A DNA stretch of 64,000 nt from Endotrypanum monterogeii. Taxonomy: Eukaryota > Euglenozoa > Kinetoplastea > Trypanosomatida > Trypanosomatidae. The stretch covers positions 30,954-94,953 of the forward strand of contig CM007321.1 in assembly GCA_000333855.2 (NCBI GenBank), written 5' to 3'. The position numbers were made by a program, and so were the translations under genes. The stretch's first letter is position 1; each line of letters opens with the position of its first letter. Below the pieces are notes generated by a model. It did not search any database. It was not told the DNA's origin and was given only the letters and a program-made list of their open reading frames with translations. Shown here piece after piece: positions 19,313-27,692 of the stretch.

Positions 19313-20323
19313 CTACAGAGTGGTATCGAGAACTGCACAGTCAGTGATCACGATTTTCGCTTTCGGTGCCTGGTTGTGACCGACCTCCACTCCGTGAATC
19401 GCATCCACCACCCGCATGCCGTCGACAACTCGGCCAAAGGCGATATATTTCTCGTTCATCCACGACATGGGTCGGCGTGTAATGTAGAAGGAGGAGCTAC
19501 TGGTGTGCGGGCCGTCATTGCACATGCCGATGACACCAGCTGCGTCATGCGGGATACTGTAAGTCTCGTCGGGAAAGCATCGGCCATAGCATGAGTACCC
19601 GCCATTGCCGGTGTGATCCCCCGTCACGTCACCCGCCATCACCCATGCGTCTTTTAATATACGAAAAAAAAAGGTTCCCTTATAGCCGATTCGCTGCACC
19701 TCCTGTGCGGGCGGTGGGCCCAACACGTCGCTGCTGTCGACGATGTCGTCCCGGACAACCGCGGTGCCACGACACAATTCACAAAAATTTTTACAGGTCA
19801 ACGGTGCCACGGCGCTGTACAGCTCAAACCAAATGCGCCCCACCGCCACCTCATCAATGGATATATCCATCCAGCAGTACTGGCAGTCACGTGATGCAAG
19901 GAAGGTGATCCACGCGCGCTGCCCTTGCGCCGTGTAGTACTCCTCTGAAGCGACAGACGTGTAGCCCGTGTAGGCAGCGATGCTGTCCAGGAACGTCGCG
20001 GCGGTGAGCAGGCGTTGTGTCGTGTTTTCATTGCCGTGCTGCACCACCAGTACAGTGGTAGACTCGTCAGCAGCTGCGGATGTCGCGGTACTCGGCTCGC
20101 TGTCGCCAGGAGAGGACGAGTTGGTCGGCTTCTGCAGAGGTAACTGACTCGAGGCTGCCCACGCAGCACGCCGCTCTTCGAACTCTCGCGGAAACTCTAG
20201 TGTCACGGCGACTACGTATGACTCTGAATAATCTTCATTCACGTACGCAGCCGCCTCCGCGCAGCGCTGAAAATCTGGCGACGTGACGAGTCCGTAGACA
20301 GTGAAGGATGTGATGCACGACAT
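19313..20323 (-). CDS. Divergent cyclophilin-type peptidyl-prolyl isomerase
   Basis: 336 residues from the ATG at 20323 (MSCITSFTVYGLVTSPDFQR). Residues 1-145 form an unfamiliar N-terminal part that includes a Ser/Thr/Pro-rich linker. Residues about 150-336 are a cyclophilin domain: WMDISIDEVAVGRIWFELYS, APLTCKNFCELC, YKGTFFFRILKDAWVMAGD and MCNDGPHTSSSSFYITRRP. The catalytic Arg of CypA is kept (R221), but CypA F60, M61, Q63 and Q111 correspond to Trp, Val, Ala and Ser, so catalysis and cyclosporin binding may be weak. A longer frame extends to 20668, but an apparent splice acceptor at 20370 lies between, which favours the shorter start. Confidence 0.88.
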   Translation of the reverse strand: MSCITSFTVYGLVTSPDFQRCAEAAAYVNEDYSESYVVAVTLEFPREFEERRAAWAASSQLPLQKPTNSSSPGDSEPSTATSAAADESTTVLVVQHGNENTTQRLLTAATFLDSIAAYTGYTSVASEEYYTAQGQRAWITFLASRDCQYCWMDISIDEVAVGRIWFELYSAVAPLTCKNFCELCRGTAVVRDDIVDSSDVLGPPPAQEVQRIGYKGTFFFRILKDAWVMAGDVTGDHTGNGGYSCYGRCFPDETYSIPHDAAGVIGMCNDGPHTSSSSFYITRRPMSWMNEKYIAFGRVVDGMRVVDAIHGVEVGHNQAPKAKIVITDCAVLDTTL

Positions 20324-20369
20324 AGTGATCCGGGGCGATGCTAATGAACTGCCGGGCTCGCCACCACCA

Positions 20370-20455
20370 CTAGACACACGCACACACGAAACGAGAAAAA
20401 CAAAAGAGGACGAGAAAGAAGCGCACGCGAAGGAGGACACAGTGGAGCTTGAGGA
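20370..20455 (-). promoter_or_regulatory. Probable spliced-leader acceptor for the cyclophilin gene
   Basis: On the minus strand a pyrimidine-rich stretch with TTTTGTTTTTCTCG and GTGTGTGCGTGTGTCTAG ends in AG at 20370-20371, 47 nt before the ATG. It falls inside the longer upstream frame and so argues against it. Confidence 0.5.
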
Positions 20456-21159
20456 AAAAAAAAAGAATGAGGGGTGAAGAGGAGGACAGCCTACGCAAAT
20501 GACCCGTGAGGTAACGGTGTCTCTCATGGGAATAGCATTCACCTCCACCGCGCACATGACGGGCGGGGGGGGGGGGGGGGATTGTAAATGAAAACGAAAA
20601 GAGGCATTGAAAGATGTAGAGTAAGGATACATGGATTTGCCATCAGTCGGAGGTGCATACCGTCGCATCCATCACAACGGGGAGGGGTGCAGGAAACAAC
20701 GTACACACACACACACACCTACGCACCTCCCACACCTAAACCCTAATAAAACCTGGCAAGGCCGCCATCTGCGCACTCTCTCGTGTACAGACTGATGCTG
20801 CCTGATACGCGTGCAAGCCTTCGAGCATTCATACCCCCCCCAAAAAAAAACAAATATATATATATATATATAGTTTTGTTCTTTTTTTCTTTTTTTTTGC
20901 TCCCTCTTTTGGTTTCAGCTTCCCTCGAGGAGCATAGGCCGTGTCGTACACTGCATGATGTCGAGAAGAGCGCACATCGGCTACACCACCGGTGGCACCG
21001 GTCCTCACCCGCTCCAGTTGCATGAGGGCGTGTCATACTCCACCAACAGTCCCCCCTTTGTTTTTCATGCGACCCCGACTTGTGTGAACCATCACTTCCC
21101 CATCGCGATCCCTCGTGCGAAAAGGTAGGAGAGCGAAGTCCTCCTGTCTGTGTCTGAGC

Positions 21160-21190
<31 letters not shown>

Positions 21191-21973
21191 TTTTTTTATG
21201 TCGTCGCCGTTTCTCCCAGCGATGAGAGGAGGTAACCCCATGTTTCTTTGTGTGTCGCCGTGTGCTCGGTGTGAAAAACAGCGCTGCATTATGTAGATGT
21301 CCTCAACAGACACAAACAAACAAAAAAAAATGGTATTTACACCCACATTGAGACACACACACACACCCAGAAACACACAGAGAGAAACACATCTGCCCTG
21401 TTAGCCTCCTTTCCCGAGTGCCCTACAAATCCTCTCTCGCCTCTACTGCAGACGTGAGCAGCAACGTGTTACATTGACCTCACCCCGTGGCAGACCAGCA
21501 GCCCCGTCACCGCCACAAGTGGCTTCGGACTTGGGAAGAGGAAAAAAGGGAAGAGAGGGATGCACAATACATCGCAGGTAACGCAAGCAGCGACGGCACA
21601 GATGCGCCAAGGCAATGACATCCGTGTGTAAACGCCTTACCTTTGTGGGAAAGAGGGAGAGAGGCAGAGAGGAAGGAATAATGGGCAAAAAAAAATAAAA
21701 TACCCAACACCTCTGACGAAGACAAAGATGACAGCGATGCCGACAGCAGCAACACGCACGAGAAAAAAAATGAAGGTAAAAAAAAAAAAAAAACAATCGA
21801 CACGTGATCATCAGCCGACAGTTTTGAGTATCTCAGGCCTGTGTCGACCTCTTCACTCATCACCGCTGATACACATTCCATCCCATATGATACGTAGCGG
21901 GGGAATAAAGTAGGAGGGGGGGGGGAGGCACGCCTCGGATATATATATATATGTATACGTATATATATGTATA

Positions 21974-22007
<34 letters not shown>

Positions 22008-22017
22008 GAGTCTGCGC

Positions 22018-22685
22018 GTATGTGTGGCGCTGCGCCTCCCTCCCTCCTTTTCTTCCTGTGACGAAGCCCCAAACAACCAACGGCTTCGTTTCACGGCCAA
22101 TGCTGGGCCTGTTCTGGTGGGCACCCCACTCGGAGGGTTTATGCAGGTGAGAGATCCCATCGACTTACGGCGGCGGATGTTCGCCATCGGGCCCTGGGCG
22201 GAGTGGTGCCGGTGCAGCCGACGAGCTCGAACGTGCTTGTATCACCTATATGATGGCTAGGGTGTTGGGCACGGTACCAAGGTGTCTCACTCGCCACCGT
22301 CCGCCTACGCAGTCGAGTGGAGCCTGCAGCCGACCCTTGGGAATGCCGTCGGGTGGTGCCCCAGCAACATGACAGAGGCGATGATCAGGGAGTGAGAAAC
22401 AGGCGTCGCGCTCAGCTCATTCAGGTCGGCATCGGTTCACAATGCATCCCTCCTCTCCATCGCCTCCCTATCCTTCCCCCCCCCCCCTAGCGCTGCGGCA
22501 TGCACCCCTCTATATGTCTGTGTGGGCGTGTGTGAATGAGTGTCCCTCATGGTTCTCGTGTGGAGTGGGTCCTTGCACTCAAATGTTTGTATAGTAGAAA
22601 AAAAGGTCTTTGCCCTCTCCTTTCGCCGGATCACAACAACAACAACACTGAATAGACTCCCCCCCACACACATACATATACACAC
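22018..22685 (-). repeat. Large dispersed repeat, copy 2 (SIDER-like candidate)
   Basis: Reverse-oriented, uninterrupted copy of the 1735-2487 repeat. Differences are few single-base changes, one GTT unit fewer, and shorter homopolymers. One end abuts a (TA)n tract at 21980-22006, like copy 1, which abuts a CA/TA tract. It lies in the probable 3' UTR of the gene at 22722-23145. Confidence 0.6.
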
Positions 22686-22721
22686 ACACATACATAATAT
22701 CAAACAGATACGGAAGAGTTT

Positions 22722-23145
22722 TCAAGGGTGATGGCCCGCTTCCGAAAATGTTCGGATCTGTTGCTTCAGTCGGGTGTAGCGCGCTTTCCCTTCAGGCCCG
22801 CTGTTGCAGTAGACGCTGAGACCGCCTCCGAGTAACGCAGGGGCGCCACCTGAGACGAGCGTGAAAGAGAGGAGAGCGGATGCAACCCAGCAGTGGGTTC
22901 GCAGGAGTGTGTTGATGTCATCGGAGAGAGTGGTGTGCACACCAGGGGGGGGGACACACGTTCCATCCGAGACTTCCCCAAACCCCTGAGGAAGTGCCGC
23001 TGCTGCCCAGCGAGGCGGTGATGCCTACAGCAGAGGTCGCTGTCTTCTTTGTCGTGATAGCATCGTATAGGGTAGGGTAGGCAAGCTGAGTGATGCTTAG
23101 GCCCCCCAGAAATTGAAATAAAATTTGAGGGGTCGTGCGATACAT
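22722..23145 (-). CDS. Small membrane protein gene with a frameshift at a G9 run
   Basis: Two overlapping minus-strand frames join into one plausible protein of about 140 residues if one base of the nine-G run at 22945-22953 is skipped. The first part starts MYRTTPQILFQFLGGLSITQ (ATG at 23145) and has a hydrophobic start; the second has DDINTLLRTHCWVASALLSF and a hydrophobic Gly-rich span, ending KARYTRLKQQIRTFSEAGHH with a stop at 22722. Codon composition looks coding on both sides. Either the homopolymer length is a sequencing error or the gene is a pseudogene. No family recognised; two membrane segments are likely. Confidence 0.5.
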
Positions 23146-23977
23146 TGGCGTGTGTGCGTGTGTATGTGTATGCCAAGTGAACACACACAAATGCGTGCAA
23201 TGTTGATAAAGTACAGAGCTGCGCAGTCGGATGCAAGTGGATTGTGCCCACAACAGCAGGAGCGAGTAGGTGAGACGAAAACCACAAAAAGAAAAGGTCT
23301 CTGAACGTGTTGGGTAGAGAAGAGGCAGGCCACCACGTCAGCTACACCACAATATATATATATATATATATACTCAAAAAGTAGCGTAGAAAAGAAAGGG
23401 AGGGGGATGCGACTACAGTGATGAGGGACACTTGCATTTGTAAAAGAGATGCTAAAACCATCATGGAAATGCCATAATATGTACACATATGTACATACAT
23501 ACACACGTAGGCTTCGATTTCCAACCACCTCTTCGTGTAGAAGTGTGCAGGGAAGGGGGGGCAAAGAGTACGAATTGAAGATTCACATGCATTCCGCAGA
23601 TCCTTTTTCATTTTATTTATTTTTTTTTGGAGGGGGGGGAGGTTCAGGAAACGAAAGTTAACTTCAAGTACTTGACAGTGCGCCAAACGGCAAAAGAAAA
23701 GAGGGAAGGAAGATCTAGAAATGACCGGCGCACATATAAGAAGAGCGAGGTAGTGAGTGAGAGAGGCGGACGGGGGAGGGGGGAGGCTAACCCGGTGTGG
23801 GGTGAGACTGAAATCTAAATGAAGTGGGTGAGACAAAACTTTCAAAGGCGACAACAAGAAAAAAAAAACATCGAAGAGGATGTTACCGGTGTGTGTGTGT
23901 GTGTGTGTAAAGTCAAGCCACGCAACAGAACCGCTCGTGTCGTCAAGTGTGCATACAGACTAAAACAAACCGAAATA

Positions 23978-24008
<31 letters not shown>

Positions 24009-24132
24009 GACATCTCAGCACATCATCAACGCTCCACGGGACACAGACGGAGGAGGGGAAGAGGAGAAGCGAAAGAAAAAAAAAGAGAAGGAGGTGCGAT
24101 GTGAAGAAGCTCAAGTACACACACAACTCTTC
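23146..24132. other. Intergenic region
   Basis: No gene seen. (TA)n at 23351-23372 and 23981-24008, a G-run at 23629-23638, (GT)n at 23890-23908, A-runs near 23860 and 24075. Confidence 0.6.
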
Positions 24133-26982
24133 TCAGAAGCTGGAGCGGCACGATGCGAACTCAGAGGAAGTGCACCCACCACTCGCCCGCTCTGGCATTC
24201 CTGCTGAGGGCCACGCAAAGGGGACGCCATCGTCGGTACGGTGGCAAGAGGTAGAGATATCAGCAATTTTACAAGATGCATCGGTACCAGTCATGTGTTT
24301 TGTGGGTATCCATTCGGGCGGCGGGGCGGAGACTGTAGCAACGTCAACACGCGCGAGCGGACCACTCAGCGTCGGTAAGCAAGACTCTGCCTCCACGCCC
24401 TCATCCCCTGCTGTCACTGCAGGGGGTGTGTGGGCACTCGATAAAAAGAGACCACCCGCACAAACCCCTGGCGCAGAGAGAGGCGGTGCAACCTCCGCTG
24501 CACTGCCGACCGGAAGAGGCGACAAACATCGGGGGGCCCACGCATCAGTCAGGACGGAGGTCGTCGGCACCTCTCTGCATGCATCCGCGTCCGAACCCAC
24601 CCCAGCGCTTCCGAAGCCGTCTGACTTCTCCTTTGGAAGACATACGCCGTCGAGCGGACCCTCGACGTCGGTGCGGCGGCGCCGAGGAGCATCATCCCTT
24701 TCCCACGTGTCGTGTGAACGGCTGCGACCCCGCAGTGTCGTCTGCTGTGACAGCGATGGTAGCGATGGTTGCGATGGCGCCGGTGAGAGAGACCCTACCC
24801 CGCACATGCGCTCCGGGGAGGCCGAGGAGAAGCGCGCCCGCTGCGCGTCATTGGGGTCTCCTGCGACCGCATCGACCGCCGCGGTCAGCACAGATGCATT
24901 ATCGCTAACGTTACAGACGCCCTCAATCCTGTACAGCTCCTCGCGCAGCTGCGAGCGGACACGCCCGGGGTGCAGCAGCTCTAGCTGCTCCGCCGTGCTC
25001 GCGTGCTCCAAGTCCTCCATGACAAACATACTGCGCAGCTGCAGACGTGTGAAGTAGCGGTGGAGCTCACCGTCGGTCTGCGGTGTGGGCGACCGACTCC
25101 GCCCAGCGCTGCCCTCGCCTTTTGTGGACTGCAGTGCTGCCATGCGCTTGAATATTTGGTTTCGATAAACTTTCTCCTCGACTGTGCCACACGTGATCAG
25201 GCGAAAGATGAGAACGTCGCGCTGCTGACCGATGCGGTGCACACGGTCTACCGCCTGGTCATCTGCAGATGGGTTCCAGCTAGGGTCGAGCAGCACCACG
25301 GCCGAGGCACCGTTGAACGTGAGGCCAACGCCGCCGACCTGCGTTGTCAGTAGACACGCCCACACCCCCGCGTCGCTGTTGAAGCGGTCAACCTCGGCGC
25401 AGCGGCGATCGCTGGGCATTTCGCCATCCACCTGCGTGTGCGGCAGTCTCCACTCCCGCAGAAGAAAGCCCAGGAGGTGCAGGAGGCGCTTTGAGCGCGA
25501 AAACACGAGTACCTTTCGCCCCTCTGACACGCAGCGCACGAGAAGCTGCAGTGCCACCCACAGCTTCGCGCCACCAAATATATTTCCAAACTCCTCCACG
25601 GGTGCCGCATAGGGGTTGTGCGCAAGGGCCCTGCTGAAGGCCTCGTCCACGAGGCTCAGCCAGGGATGACTACATATCTGCGACAGCATTGTGAGGAGGA
25701 GCAAGGGATTCGACGACACACCAGAGGCGGTGGCATCGGTGGAGGCATCCTCAGTGCCAAGACAACTCTCCCTGGCCACGCCTCCTTCCCCTGGGGTGCG
25801 CTCAGCGACGTCTTCGGCACTGTCACGCGCGGCCGCGACCTCCTTTGAGTTCAAAAAAGCGGTGTACAGCTGCTGCTGGATGTCCGTCAGGCGCACCCAC
25901 ACAACGACATCCTCCTTCTCACTCGATAGCACCCCTGCAGCCACATCCTTCTTCTCACGGCGCAGCATGAAAGGGCGAATGGCGGCTTGCAGCCTCGCGA
26001 GCTCAGATGAGGCGGCCTGACGTTGAGCTGCGCTGGCGTCGCGCTCGTTTCCGCGCAGTAGGATACCGCTGACAGCAGTAAAACCTGCCTTGTCCATGCC
26101 GAGGATCGACCCATCGAGGAAGCGGAAGATGCTCCACAGATCATTGAAGGTGTTCATGAGGGGCGTGCCAGTCAACGCGATTTTGTGCCGTGCGGAGAGG
26201 GTCAGGGCCTTTTGAAAGGCAGAGGTGCTGGAATCCTTGATGAAGTGCACCTCGTCCAGCACGACATAGTCGACGAGAGTGGCACCCATGTCTGCCGCGT
26301 CTTGCCGCAGCACACCATAGGTCGTGAGCAGCACACAAGGCAGTCCATAGCGCAGCTTTCGCCAGCGCGCCTGCCGCCTCGGACGGGCTTCGCTGTGAAT
26401 GACCTCGACCAGCGAGGCGAGCGAGTCGCCGCCCCACTCAGCAATGGCGGCCGTCCACACAGGGACCAAAGTCGGCGGAACAATGAGGATCGTCGTCTTG
26501 ATCATTTTGTGGGTGTAGAGCTGGCCGAGGAACACGGCCACCTGCACTGTCTTGCCGAGCCCCATCTCATCTGCCAGGAGGCAGGCACGAGACTTGCAGT
26601 GGCGCGAATAAAGCCACTGAACACCCTCGCGCTGATGCGGGTAGAGTCTTGCGTCGAGGTCGGCCGGAAGACGCAACGTTGGCACGGAAGCCGGCGCCTC
26701 CGTCGATGAAGGTGGGTTGCCCTGATGCACATCGCCACCCATGGCATTGCCAGAGGTGCATTTGTTGCCGCCCACCTTACCGGCGATCCCGGCCTCCATC
26801 TCCGTGTTCACACACGTCTCCTGAAGTGACCCCGGATAGAACTGTCTGTCCATAGAGCACGGGGATTTCGAAGAAGCGGCGACCGCAGTAGGGATGCAAG
26901 CGCTGGACTTAGTATCGCTACCGGACGGCTTGCCCGGCGTCCAGGAGAGGAGGTCATTCAGTAGGTCGTCATCGTCCTCCAT
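24133..26982 (-). CDS. ERCC6L: Snf2-family ATPase, ERCC6L/PICH-like
   Basis: 949 residues from the ATG at 26982; the codon at 26985 is GTG. Helicase motifs: LYPHQREGVQWLYSRHCKSR before motif I, LADEMGLGKTVQ (136-147), LDEVHFIKDSS (motif II, DEVH instead of DEAH, 242-252), LTGTPLMN (270-277), KVLVFSRSKRLLHLLGFLLR (motif IV), TTQVGGVGLTFNGA (V) and QAVDRVHRIGQQRDV (VI). Past motif VI, EEKVYRNQIFK and then ELHRYFTRLQLRSMFVMEDL closely follow ERCC6L (EEKIYRRQVFK...RYFSKQELRELFTIEDL), a DNA translocase of ultrafine anaphase bridges. The C-terminal 250 residues are probably disordered. Snf2 identity is certain; PICH orthology is strong by local similarity but untested. Confidence 0.93.
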   Translation of the reverse strand: MEDDDDLLNDLLSWTPGKPSGSDTKSSACIPTAVAASSKSPCSMDRQFYPGSLQETCVNTEMEAGIAGKVGGNKCTSGNAMGGDVHQGNPPSSTEAPASVPTLRLPADLDARLYPHQREGVQWLYSRHCKSRACLLADEMGLGKTVQVAVFLGQLYTHKMIKTTILIVPPTLVPVWTAAIAEWGGDSLASLVEVIHSEARPRRQARWRKLRYGLPCVLLTTYGVLRQDAADMGATLVDYVVLDEVHFIKDSSTSAFQKALTLSARHKIALTGTPLMNTFNDLWSIFRFLDGSILGMDKAGFTAVSGILLRGNERDASAAQRQAASSELARLQAAIRPFMLRREKKDVAAGVLSSEKEDVVVWVRLTDIQQQLYTAFLNSKEVAAARDSAEDVAERTPGEGGVARESCLGTEDASTDATASGVSSNPLLLLTMLSQICSHPWLSLVDEAFSRALAHNPYAAPVEEFGNIFGGAKLWVALQLLVRCVSEGRKVLVFSRSKRLLHLLGFLLREWRLPHTQVDGEMPSDRRCAEVDRFNSDAGVWACLLTTQVGGVGLTFNGASAVVLLDPSWNPSADDQAVDRVHRIGQQRDVLIFRLITCGTVEEKVYRNQIFKRMAALQSTKGEGSAGRSRSPTPQTDGELHRYFTRLQLRSMFVMEDLEHASTAEQLELLHPGRVRSQLREELYRIEGVCNVSDNASVLTAAVDAVAGDPNDAQRARFSSASPERMCGVGSLSPAPSQPSLPSLSQQTTLRGRSRSHDTWERDDAPRRRRTDVEGPLDGVCLPKEKSDGFGSAGVGSDADACREVPTTSVLTDAWAPRCLSPLPVGSAAEVAPPLSAPGVCAGGLFLSSAHTPPAVTAGDEGVEAESCLPTLSGPLARVDVATVSAPPPEWIPTKHMTGTDASCKIADISTSCHRTDDGVPFAWPSAGMPERASGGCTSSEFASCRSSF

Positions 26983-27692
26983 CACGCCTTTTGCTGCTGC
27001 CCTGTGCCGTACCCACGGCTAGTATATGCGAGGCCTGTATGTACGTGTGTGTGTGGGCGTGTGTGTGTGTATTCATATTGAGAAGAGGGGAGGGGGGAGA
27101 AGCTGGTGTAAGCCGAAGCACCGATTGGCACCCAGGAGAAATTTTTTTCTTTCCCGAAAAAAAAAGGGGGGGGCAGGAGAGAAGGGGATGGTACGACCCC
27201 CCAAGGCACCCGCGGATGGGACTCTGGACCAGACTGAACGAGCCCCTGCCTACGCACCGGGTGCGTCGGTGCGTGCGGCAGCGAGGGGGGAAAGGGGAGA
27301 GACAGGAAGGGGAGTGAGGCGAGTCCTTGAGCGAATCCGCAGGCGCAACTCTCCCAGAGCGTGTGCAGGCGCACACGTGTGTGTGCGTGTGCGTGCGCAC
27401 GTGACTACTTCGGCATGTGTTATCATCTATGTTGTGTTGTGGAAGTGGGGAAAGGGAGGAGGGGGGGAGGGGGGAAACCAGATTAGAAGCAACACCACCA
27501 CAAGAACCTCAGCTCACACAGGACAACCTGAATGCTCCATCGGCCACAGTTCAGAGTGCCGATGGAGCTCTGCCTCGGCCCCTGACACCTCTTCTTCCTC
27601 CCCTCCCCCGGGCGGACCCGGCGTCAAGGCGCCATCGCCACCCACCCCACACCGGCCCCATTGTCACCCCTCCTCCCTCCTTGCTTCCCCTC
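26983..27692. other. Intergenic region
   Basis: No gene seen. (GT)n at 27041-27070, A-run at 27159-27167 with a G7 run, (GT/GC) repeat at 27376-27401 and purine-rich sequence 27440-27480. Confidence 0.6.

Larger units (their letters stand above)
20324..22721. other. Intergenic region with repeat copy 2
   Basis: No gene seen. It holds a G16 run at 20565-20580, (TA)n tracts at about 20854-20872, 21160-21186 and 21936-22006, A-runs near 21686 and 21780-21793, and copy 2 of the large inverted repeat, which starts only about 40 bp beyond the stop of the frameshifted gene at 22722. Confidence 0.65.

Noticed and set aside
20740..20756. Telomere-like AAACCCTAATAAAACC
   Set aside because: Only one CCCTAA unit; chance occurrence.
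21507..22187. 226-residue minus-strand frame sharing its start with one at 2315
   Set aside because: The shared N-terminus is just the translated dispersed repeat; the rest reads through (TA)n into T-rich DNA.
24101..25057. 318-residue plus-strand frame under the Snf2 gene
   Set aside because: Antisense shadow of a recognised ATPase; no domain and against the array direction.
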